From: Molanna angustata
Lineage: Eukaryota > Arthropoda > Insecta > Trichoptera > Molannidae
Assembly (NCBI GenBank): GCA_963576475.1
Contig: OY754978.1
Coordinates: 9,298,299-9,362,298 of the forward strand
DNA: 64,000 bases
Direction of reading: 5' to 3'
Made by a program: the position numbers and the translations under genes. The first letter of the stretch is position 1. Every line of letters starts with the position of its first letter. This document shows, in pieces, positions 20,461 to 33,765 of the stretch. The notes under the pieces were generated by a model that was given only the letters and a program-made list of their open reading frames with translations, searched no databases and was not told the origin of the DNA.

Positions 20461-22289
20461 TGAGCAAAAATAGAGATTCTAAAATATGTAAATTACAAGA
20501 TACAAATATACAAATATAACCCGTAAGAACAGATAGGTATTAGTTCTTTAAATTTAGCAAAAACGATTTTTATTTTTGTAAACATTGGGTTGAAAATGTT
20601 AAAACAGGTTATAAAATTATTCTGTAGAAAAATTAATGGTATATTATAATAATTACAACTACATATTTCGAATAATCACATTAAGCGGATAGTTTGTCTT
20701 ACTCGTGTACAATGGTTAGGTATACACATAGGAACTATGTGGCACCCTTAATTCCACGCATTATCCAGATTATCCGGATCTCGACCCCTGTATACGGTGC
20801 GATGTTAGGATGAAATGGGTTTATCTGTAGGGATTTTCTACTCTCCTGATACTTTCGTCACTAACGCCCACCATATAAGGAATCTTTGAAGATCCTTCTT
20901 CCTTTTATTTTAATCCAGTTCTCAAATTGTCAACCTACTTTGATGAATCTCAATGCAAAAGATAAACATATTATTATGATAGGGAACTAACAGAACGCAA
21001 TACGACACAAATTGTATTGAAAAATCTGCACTGTCCGATACACGTATATAATAATTTTCAAATCTAAGCATACAAAAAAGAAAACCAAAAATTGTTAAAT
21101 AAAGAATACTTGTTGTTTTCAATCCTACTCACAACCTAGTCGACAACTCTACATACTCTTAAAAGCTAAAATAGCTCAAAAACCAGCGGTGACTTTCGGG
21201 ACGAAATTGAATAAACCTTATTTATACTTACATAAAGTAAAAAAATACCCTTTTATACCGTTCTTAAAAAAATATATTTTGATATATTTATGACATTTTT
21301 CAATTAAAAAAATCAAGAGTGCTGTGATTGTTTTAGAAAATAATTTCTAGCTAGAAAAAAATAGATTATTAAAAACTTAACAAAAGAATGGATAAGACTC
21401 GACTGAGCTTAAGCAACCATATCGGGAAAGGGGTAAAGATAGAAATTATGGAAACATATTTCGATCAGGAAAACAGAAGATGCACGGCGGTATTCTTAAA
21501 ATGATCCTGTAACTTACAAGGATATGGGAGTCCTGTCTGTTCCCTTTTTTCAAGCCAGAAATTCCTGAGAAGGGATACGGTATTGGGCTCAAGTATTAGG
21601 GTATCATAAACGAGACATAGGTAGCATACGCACGCATTCTGAGATGCATTTTGAAGAAATACAAGTTTGTAAATCTGCCGACTGCGCGCTGATTGTGGTA
21701 GGGAGTGGAGGTCGGAGCTCGCGCTGCAAAACAATCAATAAATGCGTAGAGGGAGACTGCGGCTCGTATGCATAATATACCTACAAAAGTATGTCGTTAA
21801 ACTACATCCGCAGTGATTTCTGCTCTCCTGGTTGCACTTCGTTTAAAACCATGAAAGCTCACACGATAATAAAAATATCCTTACGAAAACAGGAGAAACA
21901 GACATGTATACACATATATTATATACCTAGTTGTTTAAGTTTTTGGGGAAAGCCGTTTGAGGTAATGTGAACATCTATTCATTCACATCCAAGAATTTCG
22001 CCTTACATGATCTCCTATTATTCTCAATTCGTACATACATTCTCATCGTACGTGGATCGCAGTAATGTACATATGTCGTGCCTGCTTCTTTATTTTAGTC
22101 GATCTAACATCATAATATTTCCACTTTCGTCAGCTATTCTTCCTCAGACGTTTATCTTGAATTATTAAATTTATAAGTGACAAAACATTTTAAATTTTAA
22201 CGCAGTATGTCTTTCAATCATAAATTCTTGTATTATATAGGCACAGGCTTAGAATAGTGCTTCCATTCTTTTAAATCATTGTTTTCGAG
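20461..22289. other. Unassigned; mostly AT-rich
   Basis: About 1.8 kb. A GC-richer patch at 21465-21775 contains an 89-codon minus-strand frame without recognisable domains or splice context. Nothing else is supported. Confidence 0.3.
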
Positions 22290-22530
22290 TGTCTCGTAAG
22301 AGTCGGGTAATCGAAAATACAACAGGCAACAATAACATTTCACATATTTCAGCAATGAGGTTCACCACCCATTATGAATGTAGTGCCTTTTTTGGTGAAA
22401 AGAGACTGGTGTGTGGGTATACATAGATGTGTTGTTCTCCCTTTTATAAGGCAATGCACACCCGCACACCTTTCGCTGGTTACCCCACATTGTGGGATAT
22501 GCCGTGATGGTATGAATGAATAAATGAATT
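22290..22530 (+). mobile_element. Dispersed family B with (GAAT)n tail, fullest copy
   Basis: Begins near GAGTCGGGTAATCGAAAATA, continues CAACAGGCAACAATAAC, CACCCATTATGAATGTAG, TATAAGGCAATGCACACCCG, GCTGGTTACCCCACATTG and GATATGCCGTGATGGTATGA, and ends in a GAATGAATAAATGAA tail. Copies in the other orientation are at 10030-10255, 12490-12590 and 30430-30625. The ATGGTATGAATGA end resembles the ATGGTATGTATG end of the RTE-like LINE, hinting at a shared retrotransposition machinery. Confidence 0.55.
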
Positions 22531-24184
22531 ATATATTCATTAATTACTAGTCGTATGAGTCGTATCTATAAGATCTTACTACCTATTTGTAACATGACTA
22601 TAATCGCAAACGCATTTTAGTTATTTTAATCAGACCTGACAAAGAGGATCTTGTAGAAAATAATAATATTTTTTCCTAAGTACAATACATACAGGAACTT
22701 ATAATTTTTAACGTGTAATTTACAATTTATAGTGAATATTTAAGATAAAATAGTTGTTGGGAAGTACCATGTTTATTAGTTCCTCCAATAAATCTTTAAG
22801 TGATTCCTGTTTTAAGACGGACAATTTAATCACAATTTTAATAACAAGTTCACTTCAAGCTCCATGATTATATTGAAAAAAAATTATACTCATAGCAAGT
22901 AATGAAAAAAAAAATAACCCAATTAGAAATCAATCGAGAAACAAATAAATAAATAAACACATTATGAAAAAAATGAAAAAAAAAAAAAAAACAACCAATA
23001 AACAAATCACAAGCCAACAATACAAACAATCAACACATGAGTTTCTTAATTTATAACACTCAAAACAAAGTAAAAACAGAAAATACTTTGTATTTTAATA
23101 TTATTTGTAGCTACAAATGATGATTCTCAGAAAGTTTATTGGGTACTGTAAAATATAATTATAATCTTCCAGTACTCTATGGATTAAGAAAAAAAAATAC
23201 TTAAAGTAGTTATTAAAAGCTAACAAGTTTTGATGATATAAATACGCCACCTTAAAATATGTTATTTTTAATTTTACCCAAAAGATACAAAAAATATATG
23301 TATTATGAAAAGGGTCCATTTGTCAATTTGCTCTCGTTATTAAACTTTTATTATTAATATTATTATTCTCGTTATTACAGAATGTTTTATATTCTAGTTG
23401 TATTTTATTAGTATCATTTAATATTCTAATTAATATTTGAATTTTTCGAAAATATAAAAAGTAAAATATAAAACGAAAGAAGTAAATAAAGGCTCTTGGC
23501 TCCAAAGAAGTAAATAAAATGAAAAACCTTCAGGTTCGAAAAATGATTAGGCTTTTATAAACAAACCAAAGAGATTGTTTGTTGTTGACCAGAGGCAAAA
23601 AAGTGGGGGACGATTGTGTACGAAAAGTATCAGGCTTGTATGAGATGCGAGCAGGTAGATGGGCAGTGCGTTCGATGACCAAAAGGCACAATCATCTTAT
23701 ATAGCGCATGGTTTCTTATACCAAGGACTCGGAGTGCAACCGCGGCGGCGAATGCAGGCACAGATTATATTATGGTATGCAGGTAGGAACCTCCGCTGTT
23801 GCACTGTGGGAGGAGGAGTATACCACGATGCATTCATCATACTGTTGATGTGTTTGTAATGGTCAAGTTTATCTCTTCACACGGCATGCGCTCCTTGCAC
23901 TTAAGGGCCCCATACGTGTTAACCTTCGGACAAATCGATCCCTGATCCTTCGCTTTGGAGAACAGGTAGTATTCATTCATTCATTACCTTTAGGTTCGAT
24001 GAGCCGCAAGAATATTAAAATGAATCTAGTGAATAAATAACGTGCGTAAGAACTAAGAAATGATTGTCATTTAAAATTATTTTCTTGATAAAATGTAGAA
24101 GGAATATTATCTATCTCATAGTTAAATACAGTAACTTAAAGTGGTTATAATACAGTAACTTGATATTATGGCATTCATTTCCGT
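22531..24184. other. Unassigned; A-rich runs and a GC-richer patch
   Basis: An A-run sits near 22968-22991. From 23580 to 23960 base composition rises and a 66-codon plus frame occurs, without recognisable domain or splice context. CATTCATTCATTACC at 23972-23986 may be a retroposon tail remnant. Confidence 0.3.
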
Positions 24185-24270
24185 TATAGTTGTCGCCAAA
24201 TATCTTGAGCCGTTTCGCCGAGAAGGGGGAAGATTTGCACGTACACCAACGAAACAAAAAGGAGTTTTTT
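24185..24270. mobile_element. Small inverted element E, half copy
   Basis: TAGTTGTCGCCAAATATCTT, GCCGAGAAGGGGGAAGATTT and GCACGTACACCAACGAA match the left half of the element at 48843-48970. The right terminus is absent. Confidence 0.55.
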
Positions 24271-24436
24271 CAACATTTCTCTAGTGAATGTTCGTCACAC
24301 AATTTAAAATTCATCATAATTTTCCGTAAAGACTTATTAAAAATATCCTTCATAGAGAAATACATCTTTTATGTGCTTGAAGAGTGCATAATATGAAAGT
24401 GAATGTCCGTGATACTTTTTTTTTTCATTTCAAGTC

Positions 24437-24625
24437 AGGGGGCAAGTCTGGTCAACCGGCGAAATCAAAACCCTCACGATTACCCATATCATGGACATAA
24501 TCATCCTATGGAGTTTAGTAATATCTAAAGATGTTATATATCTCCATAAGATAATTATATCTATATAAGATGATATGGGTAAACATGGATGGTTTTGATT
24601 CCGCGTGATGTCCAGACTTGTCCCT
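24437..24625. mobile_element. MITE H, palindromic copy
   Basis: The left end AGGGGGCAAGTCTGGTCAAC, CGGCGAAATCAAAACC and ATTACCCATATCAT is mirrored by the right end (GATGATATGGGTAA, GGTTTTGATTCCGCG, CCAGACTTGTCCCT). Arms are about 60 bp around an AT-rich centre. Partial termini recur at 2655-2750. No coding capacity. Confidence 0.75.
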
Positions 24626-24694
24626 CTGGTTTATTCTTAAAATGCCAAAATAAAACAAATTTTGGATTTCCGATAGTTTAAATAAGATAGTTTA

Positions 24695-25262
24695 AATAAG
24701 CCTAGAAAGGTGTTCGATTTGATATTTTTATTTAAAATAGTGAATTGCTTTGTGGATTCTGCATATCTGCTGGAGAAAATTGCCTTTCGTTGCCCTTTAC
24801 GCACTACTAAATCGAATGAATTATTTGCTATTCCTATGTGTAAGACTAATTATGCGCAGAACTCTTTTGTCAGACGCAGTTGTAAATTGTATAATTCTGT
24901 CATTAAGTCTGATATAGATAGTCTAAATAACGATTTTGCAGTTTTTAAAAGAAAACTTTTTAATGTTGTGTGAAAAGAATACTTTTTAACTTATATGTGG
25001 GTACGTGTTAACTGTTTTCTTTTTTTTTTCATTTCTTAACTGGTTAACTGGTTATTTATTTTATTATTTTTATTTTTTATTATGTTATGTTTTATTTCAA
25101 TCTTGTTTATTCTTCCTCTTGCTATAACTAATGTTTTTTCCTTCATAAAGTACCTTATTGTAAACCATTTATGGAAACTTTGCTGGTTTATTTGATAATC
25201 ATTTTGTACCATTACAATTTATTTATAAAACTGTATGTTTCCTTGATAAATAAATATAAAAA
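24695..25262 (+). pseudogene. Jockey/CR1-type LINE: RT C-terminus and 3' UTR
   Basis: The 87-codon frame at 24710-24973 has the layout of the RT C-terminus in this group: FLFKIVNCFVDSAYLLEKI, FRCPLRTTKSNELFAIP, TNYAQNSFVRRSCKLYN and NDFAVFKRKLFNVV. The coding remnant extends a few codons upstream of the first Met, so the fragment is 5'-truncated. The 3' UTR matches 7960-8270 and ends in ATAAATAAATATAAA. RT catalytic motifs are missing. Confidence 0.75.
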
Positions 25263-25555
25263 AAAAATAAAGTATAAACCCTTTTTAACGAACGCAATAA
25301 TTGCCCTTACTAACGCGTAACTTCATAGTGCATTGGGCGGTTATAATACATCATGTTTTGTCACTGGATTTTGCGTTATATGCCCCCTGAAACCTACTTC
25401 CAAATTCGTGAAAAAATAAAACTAAAAAAAACGAAAAATCGAAAAAAGTTGTCATATCTCATTTTAAATATAAAATCATAGATTATTTTTCTAGTTCTCG
25501 TAAAGATCTCGATTTCTAACAAATATGAAATGATACACCAACTGATATCAAAAAT
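25263..25555. other. Unassigned AT-rich DNA
   Basis: No supported feature. Confidence 0.3.
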
Positions 25556-25985
25556 AATACATCATCTCAATCCATTGAAATATTTAAAGGTAAACTAAAA
25601 AAACTTTATCTGTCAAATAGTTCCTGAATTCCTTCTATGTATATCCTTCCGTAACCTCCTTCTTTTCCTCGATCAGTGTCATTTTAATTATTCTTTTTTT
25701 TTACTCTCTTTTCTTTTTTTCTTGTCTATGTTATTTTTCTTATATCAATTTATTTCTCACTAAATACGTATTGTACCAATTTAACTTCAGAGACTTCACG
25801 TTGCTCGGGTTGGTTGGAAGAAATTGCCTGATGTCAATAAAATCGTCTTTGTACACATGTAAGTACTTACATTTTTTTTTAAATGAATATATCCTTGTTA
25901 AACAAGTACATATACATCTTCCTACGTTCCCTAAAATAAGTATAAAAGCTTGTAATAAATAAAACATACATTATATAAATAAATA
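25556..25985 (+). mobile_element. LINE 3' end, near-duplicate of 62405-62770
   Basis: Ordered identity with 62405-62770 includes TTGAAATATTTAAAGGTA, CTGTCAAATAGTTCCTGAAT, CCAATTTAACTTCAGAGACT, TCACGTTGCTCGGGTTGG and GGAAGAAATTGCCTGATG. High similarity over ~300 bp suggests two recent copies of one family. It ends in AATAAATAAAT at about 25976-25988. No coding remains. Confidence 0.7.
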
Positions 25986-25989
25986 AATA

Positions 25990-26505
25990 TGAAATATGAG
26001 ACTTTCCATCTCATATTTTATGGTAAAAATAATTGGTTATGCTGTACTAAAAAGCAAATAATAATTTGTCGTTGTACACCATCGTTTCTGAAAAATGAAC
26101 AGATTAAAGTGTATATATTTTTCATATTTCTCAGCGACGTTTTACGAGATATTTTTTAGTGAAAATAAGAAAAATAATGAAATCTCAAGAAGCAGAGAAG
26201 TCTAGTTCTCCGGTTCAGTGACCTGAGTGAGACAAGACAAAACTTGTACCTACGATATCTTACAGGATAACAATATTCCATAAGAAACTATGAGAGGAAT
26301 GTTTTTTTTTAAGAGTTGAACGCACCGATATGTTATCTTCTTCTTCTTTATCAGCCTTCTTTCTTTCACTGCTGGAGATAGGCATCTTCCATCTCCGTTC
26401 ATCTTTGTTTGTTTGATGCCATCTCCATCAACTTTCTCCCGGCATGTTATATACATATAACAATTGAACAACAAATAATTATGAATGTGTTATTTTTATA
26501 AATTA
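25990..26505. other. Unassigned AT-rich DNA
   Basis: Contains ATATGAGACTTTCCATCTCA, a small hairpin near 25995-26016. No coding or repeat assignment. Confidence 0.3.
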
Positions 26506-26506
26506 A

Positions 26507-27213
26507 TCGAATATTTTTATTATTGCATATGCGCAAACATTGGATTTTTTTTCCCTGTCGGGAGTCAAAGATATTTTTTAACAGATTTTTAATTATCTCA
26601 ATAGAGACGAAGTTGGAATATTTTACTGTAGGAGAACCGGGAAATCAAGGCACCTACAGGGCTTACGACCTGTCATCGGCTGGTTTACGTGATCACTTTA
26701 TGCGCTTGCGCAACGTTCACCAATTATGCCTTTTTAATGAGATCCCTATAAATTCAATTTTTGAAAGTTCTATATTGCAATACTGAAATTCTTTTCGCTT
26801 GAATATAAGGATTTTTACTACAGCCATGTATGTGTCAAATTATGAACAACATTCTTATTATTTTTATTTATTTTTGTTGTAACGCCATCTTTTGAGAGAA
26901 TTGGATTTTTTGTAAATAATGAGAGCAACAATTCTTATACCTGAGGTGACAAATGCATTTTTCGCTTGAATTGATAGGGATCTCATTAAAAAGGCATAAT
27001 TGGTGAACGTTGCGCAAGCGCATAAAGTGATCACGTAAACCAGCCAATGACAGGTCGTAAGCCCTGTAGGTGCCTTGATTTCCCGGTTCTCCTACAGTAA
27101 ATATTCCAAATTCGTCTCTATTGAGATAATTAAAAATCTGTTAAAAATATCTTTGACTCCCGACAGGGAAAAAAATCCATTGTTTGCGCATATGCAATAA
27201 TAAAAATATTCGA
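26507..27213. mobile_element. Family F inverted pair (long hairpin)
   Basis: The left arm 26507-26757 and right arm 26969-27213 are near-perfect inverted copies: TCGAATATTTTTATTATTGC at the outer edge, GCGCAAACATTGGA, TCTCAATAGAGACGAAGTTG, GGCTTACGACCTGTCATCGG, GTTTACGTGATCACTTTATG and CGTTGCGCAAGCGC inward. The spacer is about 210 bp. Either two family F copies landed head to head or F is a foldback element. Single copies are at 3000-3370 and 28205-28520. No coding capacity is seen. Confidence 0.8.
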
Positions 27214-28204
27214 CAAATTATTCTTTATTTCAAAGACGTATCTTTTGAGGACACTGTGGTAATTCTTTTCAAAATATACTATATAGCCAACTAAGTATAG
27301 CCTCTTGAGTGAAAACCTGTTATAAGTTTCCTTGTTAATATTACCTAATATTTTATATCTATATTTTGTAAAATAAATAAAACTGTTGTTTTTCTAATCA
27401 ATAAATAAATAAATATATTTTTCCTGATTTTGTTATACATACGTAAAATATCAGTACTTATCATTAGTCTTTCTGATAAAGAAAATATTGCTTTAAATTT
27501 ATTCATAATAATAATAAAATAATAATAAAAAAATACTTTTATTGCTTTATACAACGTGGCGGAATTATTGCCCGCAGGCAATCTCTACCAGTTAACCACC
27601 ATGGTTAATACAGTCAGTAACAGGGATACATACTGAACAAAAGATATAACAATGTCTTTGTGGTTTAAAAATTATGTTTTTAAGTACACCACACACATGT
27701 AAATGTAGGTACGACAGGTGTATGTAAATGATCGGATGTGACAAAATAGATTAGCTTTTATACCTATCAAATTATGTATTATGTACCTACCTAGGAAGGT
27801 CACACAATTAATAATAGGAAGTCGTTAAACTTAAGTTTATTCACCCGTATGAGCAATTCACTAGAGACACATAATATATGTAGTTTACATGTATCTACTT
27901 ATCCATATACTAGGTATATAAATACATGGTGTACACGCATTTGACTAAATAATAATTTAGGGATTTTTGGCAGCAAAATCTGCCGAACGTCGTAAGAGAA
28001 TTCGTTTTGTGTACACCAATGATCCAACTGTCGATTTGTTCAAAGACAATTTGTTATCGACAAAATATCAAGCCAGGATACGCGAGATTTGTATGTAGGT
28101 TCTATTTTTTTCACGGTTTTTTCAACTTTGAAGTCAAAAAACACCAACATAGAGGCTTACTTATCAGATCGACCAACTTGTTCTACGTTATTTTTATTGA
28201 CAAA
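27214..28204. other. Unassigned AT-rich DNA
   Basis: About 1 kb. ATTTTTATTGCTTTATACAACG with GGCGGAATTATTGCCCGCAG near 27536-27575 may be a decayed LINE 3' module on the minus strand; the rest is unassigned. Confidence 0.3.
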
Positions 28205-28520
28205 CATTTTTTCAACATCTCAATAGAGACGAAGTTGGGATATTACAGAAGAACCAGGAACTCGAGGCACCTACAGGGCTTACGACCTGTCATCGACTGG
28301 TTTACGTGATCACTTTATGCGCTTGCGCAACGTTCACCAATTATGCCTTCTTATTGAGTTCCCTTATCGATTAATTTTGAAAGTTCTATATATTTGAATA
28401 GTGTGTAACATTTTACCTGAAAATAATGCATTATTACTATTGCCATCTATGGAGTAACGGAGAAACCTACGTTCTGTTGTTCTACGTTCCTCGAAGCAAC
28501 GTATTTTCGTCTAGACAGTA
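28205..28520 (+). mobile_element. Family F, single copy
   Basis: TCTCAATAGAGACGAAGTTG, GGGCTTACGACCTGTCATCG, TTTACGTGATCACTTTATGC and GCAACGTTCACCAATTATGC are in the same order as the left arm at 26595-26735. The following 150 bp carries a TGCCATCTATGGAGTAACG word related to the F spacer. Confidence 0.65.
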
Positions 28521-28539
28521 TATAAATAAGTAGCCCACC

Positions 28540-28620
28540 AGTTGCTGCATCTGATGATGTTAGTTGTGTCTAGCGAAAGCGAATGCTTGTATCATTTATG
28601 TATAATCGTACTTGTGGATA
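28540..28620 (+). other. Sequence sharing 20 of 21 bases with the 48-bp satellite unit
   Basis: At 28560-28580 the plus strand matches, with one mismatch, 21 bases of the complement of the satellite at 41773-44028; the core is TGTGTCTAGCGAAAGC. It follows AGTATATAAATAAGTAG, a TATA-like word, and sits in an otherwise unassigned, possibly mobile segment. Confidence 0.6.
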
Positions 28621-28821
28621 AAAACAATAATCTGATTATACATTAGAATTAAGGAAAAAATATATATTTTAAGTTCTATTTAAATTTAAATAGAACTTAA
28701 TTTTTTTTTCATAATTCTAGTTGATTATGGAGTTCTATCATGAAGTGACTGTTTCAAACATTGAAAAAAAAAATTACATTTGTAATTTTTGATGTATTCA
28801 TTTAAACTGCTTTGTTTTCAG

Positions 28822-28957
28822 AGAATTCTGAAAGGCCAGTTGTGGACAACAGGCGAAACAATTCATTGAAGGGAAACAATTCGTTGAAAAAAAAGGACCA
28901 GAAAGCTGCCAAATCTCAGCAAACAACAATCGAGAACAAATACTGGTTTATTTACAG
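28822..28957 (+). CDS. Candidate internal exon, unknown protein
   Basis: A pyrimidine-rich CTTTGTTTTCAG precedes 28822 and TTACAG/GTCAGT follows 28957, fair acceptor and good donor sites. Between them one frame stays open for 44 full codons (136 nt, two bases left on each side). It is basic and Asn/Lys/Gln-rich with an internal near-duplication (RRNNSLKGNNSLKKK), ends ENKYWFIYR, and shows no known domain. Base composition is richer than the flanks. The frame closes soon after the donor. It may equally be mobile-element debris. Confidence 0.3.
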
Positions 28958-29464
28958 GTCAGTCATCTAAAAAGACACCATTACACCGTACACCGTACAC
29001 CGTAGAAATTGTCAAAAAGAAGAAGAAACAGCCTCACGCGTGATCTTTGAGTTCCCAGCATTACCTAATCGAATTCAGACACAGACAACTGGGTGCTTTC
29101 ATACTAGGACCCAAAGACTTGGGGCATTTCAATCTGCAAAATATATGACTTTACTCAAGAAACAGAACTGCTATTGAAATGATAACCCTAAGAGGAGGTG
29201 CACAATAGATCAAAATATGGCTGCCGACAGCACAGGAGAAGCGACCCTCTGCAGGACAAACCACATAGGTCTTCAAAATGGAAAGGAAAAATATTACAAT
29301 GTAGTTTCTAATAACAAGTGAATTATTTTTATGTAACACAATAAGCCTTGTAACGTATTTTATTGATTTTTGTGCATTTTCTCTTTCATCGATGAATAAA
29401 AAATATCTCAATACGTGAATATTTAAATGTCTGTTAGTTAAGCCTTAAGTATTTCCTTATTTTT
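28958..29464. other. Unassigned
   Basis: Contains a triplicated ACACCGT word at 28981-29003 and a GC-richer patch at 29190-29270 (GGAGGTGCACAATAGATC). No assignment. Confidence 0.3.
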
Positions 29465-29850
29465 ACTCCTCACTAACCCAAGGGGATATAATGGCGAGTT
29501 ATGATTTCGCAATTTTTAAGACTATTTTTTAATTGCAGATTATCAACTAGTATCATGCTGAGATTGTATTCTGAAAGTTTCATCACAATGTATTTGTGTG
29601 TGCTATGTAGGTACGGCGTGTTTATTTTACTTTATCGATTATAGACTAAAGTACTCATTCGATTCTTTTCAAATTTTGCAAATATGTATATCTAATACTC
29701 GCTTAGAATAAAAAATAATTTAACTAACTCATTTCATGAAAATGCTGAATATTTTCCATACAAAATTTGATTACTTTATAAAATGACTTGTTTGTGAGGT
29801 GTATTGCGTTTGCCACAACCCACTCGTTTTTAAATGATACAGGCAGAAAG
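29465..29850 (-). mobile_element. Dispersed family A, copy 1
   Basis: Inverted match to 51855-52330. Shared words, given on the plus strand here, are TACTCCTCACTAACCCAAGG, GAGTTATGATTTCGCAATTT, GAAAGTTTCATCACAATGTA, CGGCGTGTTTATTTTACTTT, AGTACTCATTCGATTC and GCCACAACCCACTCG. The inner part relates to the old 17-kb repeat. Non-coding; class undetermined. Confidence 0.6.
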
Positions 29851-30425
29851 TATTTATTTTATGAGTATACAACAAATAAAATGTATTTGTGCATATAATG
29901 ACGACGTGACATTTGTAAATGTAATTATATACCGTACGATGAGACGATAGCAAAAAATACATAAAAAACATCAAGAAAATAAATGTAACGAACATCTAAA
30001 TGTAACGAACATCTCAATCTAACGGTTAAGTCACTCATGCATCATTTCTAAGGCTGCCAGTACAAGGTATAATATCTTGGTAAATTTAAATTAATTTAAT
30101 ATAAAACACTTTTTAAATTACTTAGTAGACCAATTTAAAATGTCCATTGCGAGTGTAAGTCACAATATATTGTAGATTGTAAAAAATATTTGAAATTCTA
30201 CTCTTAAAATTAAAATGGAATTTCATTTAACACTTTCGGTCCAAAAACAAGACTTATTAAATATCTTAGAAACTTCGGCCCTATCCGTTCCCTCCACCTC
30301 ACCTCTCCATTTACGAATTTTAACAGGAACATAAAAATAATAAAATACTTAGCTCATACGTGGTTTGAAAGTAAAATTATATAAATACACCAGCGGACCC
30401 AACAGAGGTTGTCCTGCCTGCTATT
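29851..30425. other. Unassigned AT-rich DNA
   Basis: A small duplication AATGTAACGAACATCTAAAT at about 29983-30016. Nothing else. Confidence 0.3.
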
Positions 30426-30429
30426 AGCT

Positions 30430-30625
30430 GATTCAGCAAACATAAGAATAACCAGACACCAACACGGTATATAACACAATGTGGGGTAATCAGCGACAGT
30501 TGTGCGGGTGTGCATTATAAAAAAGGCAACATTCAGAATGGGTCGGAAACATTGTAAGATATTATTTTGTCTATTGTATTTTCGAATATCCTGCTCTTAT
30601 GGGACACCAGATAATGACAATGGAA
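30430..30625 (-). mobile_element. Dispersed family B, copy
   Basis: CACAATGTGGGGTAATCAGC, GTGCGGGTGTGCATTATAAA, ATTCAGAATGGGTCGG and TTTTCGAATATCCTGC match family B in inverted order. The (GAAT)n tail is lost at the left edge. Confidence 0.5.
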
Positions 30626-30845
30626 ATAAAAATCGATCCAGCCATTTAGGAGTTCAGTGACATACACGCGTACAGAAGAATTACACATATAAAGATTAGT
30701 TTGCCAGATACGCAGCGATTTTGCGAATCCCATAAATGAGGAGCGAAGTATCAAATGACAATTTTATCCAATCGTCATTAGAAGTTGGCTCGTTCGACGA
30801 GGTTTAAATAAATTAAAATTGTAACAAAAGCCAAGTCAACAGCCT

Positions 30846-32013
30846 TTTAACCGTCGATATCAGCTGTTAGCCTAGTTAGATAACAATAATGTCCACGTTT
30901 TAACCGCCGATATCAGCTGTTAGCCTAGTTAGATAACAATAATGTCCACGTTTTAACCGCCGATATCAGCTGTTAGATTAGTTAGATAACAATAATGTCC
31001 ACGTTTTAACCGCCGATATCAGCTGTTAGCCTAGTTAGATAACAATAATGTCCACGTTTTAACCGCCGATATCAGCTGTTAGCCTAGTTAGATAACAATA
31101 ATGTCCACGTTTTAACCGCCGATATCAGCTGTTAGATTAGTTAGATAACAATAATGTCCACGTTTTAACCGCCGATATCAGCTGTTAGCCTAGTTAGATA
31201 ACAATAATGTCCACGTTTTAACCGCCGATATCAGCTGTTAGCCTAGTTAGATAACAATAATGTCCACGTTTTAACCGCCGATATCAGCTGTTAGATTAGT
31301 TAGATAACAATAATGTCCACGTTTTAACCGCCGATATCAGCTGTTAGCCTAGTTAGATAACAATAATGTCCACGTTTTAACCGCCGATATCAGCTGTTAG
31401 CCTAGTTAGATAACAATAATGTCCACGTTTTAACCGCCGATATCAGCTGTTAGATTAGTTAGATAACAATAATGTCCACGTTTTAACCGCCGATATCAGC
31501 TGTTAGCCTAGTTAGATAACAATAATGTCCACGTTTTAACCGCCGATATCAGCTGTTAGCCTAGTTAGATAACAATAATGTCCACGTTTTAACCGCCGAT
31601 ATCAGCTGTTAGATTAGTTAGATAACAATAATGTCCACGTTTTAACCGCCGATATCAGCTGTTAGCCTAGTTAGATAACAATAATGTCCACGTTTTAACC
31701 GCCGATATCAGCTGTTAGCCTAGTTAGATAACAATAATGTCCACGTTTTAACCGCCGATATCAGCTGTTAGCCTAGTTAGATAACAATAATGTCCACGTT
31801 TAAACCGCCGATATCAGCTGTTAGCCTAGTTAGATAACAATAATGTCCACGTTTTAACCGCCGATATCAGCTGTTAGCCTAGTTAGATAACAATAATGTC
31901 CACGTTTTAACCGCCGATATCAGCTGTTAGCCTAGTTAGATAACAATAATGTCCACGTTTTAACCGCCGATATCAGCTGTTAGCCTAGTTAGATAACAAT
32001 AATGTCCACGTTT
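30846..32013. repeat. 53-bp satellite array, 22 units
   Basis: The unit is GTTTTAACCGCCGATATCAG, CTGTTAGCCTAGTTAGATAA and CAATAATGTCCAC, exactly 53 bp, nearly invariant. The main polymorphism is GTTAGCC versus GTTAGATT. Units 1-15 follow A-A-B five times (B at units 3, 6, 9, 12 and 15), a 159-bp higher-order repeat; units 16-22 are all type A. Each unit holds GATATC and CAGCTG. Unit 1 has GTCGATATC and one later junction reads CGTTTAAACC. Confidence 0.97.
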
Positions 32014-32033
32014 CGATTCCCGGTGGAGCAAAC
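32013..32033 (+). mobile_element. SINE1 B-box remnant at an array junction
   Basis: TTCGATTCCCGGTGGAG is identical to the B-box/anticodon-arm end of SINE1 (2814-2831, 49264-49281). It lies exactly where the 53-bp array stops and the ~167-bp array begins. Too short to exclude chance. Confidence 0.4.
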
Positions 32034-32039
32034 AATGGC

Positions 32040-33617
<1,578 letters not shown>

Positions 33618-33765
33618 CAGCGAACTAAATCTGGTATAGCTATTTATTTATTTTAATTTTGGCGCATGTTTTCAACGCAGCTGCGAGGTTGACATTATGG
33701 AGCTGACAAAATATGTCTTATAACAACGTGATAACACCTCTTCTTAACAAACTACTATAAGGTAT
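33618..33765. other. Unassigned
   Basis: Short AT-rich link between the array and a decayed LINE segment. Confidence 0.3.

Noticed and set aside
30846..32013. CRISPR-like array
   Set aside because: Units are contiguous tandem copies without unique spacers, in eukaryotic DNA and without cas genes. The same applies to the 48-, 90-, 148- and ~167-bp arrays.
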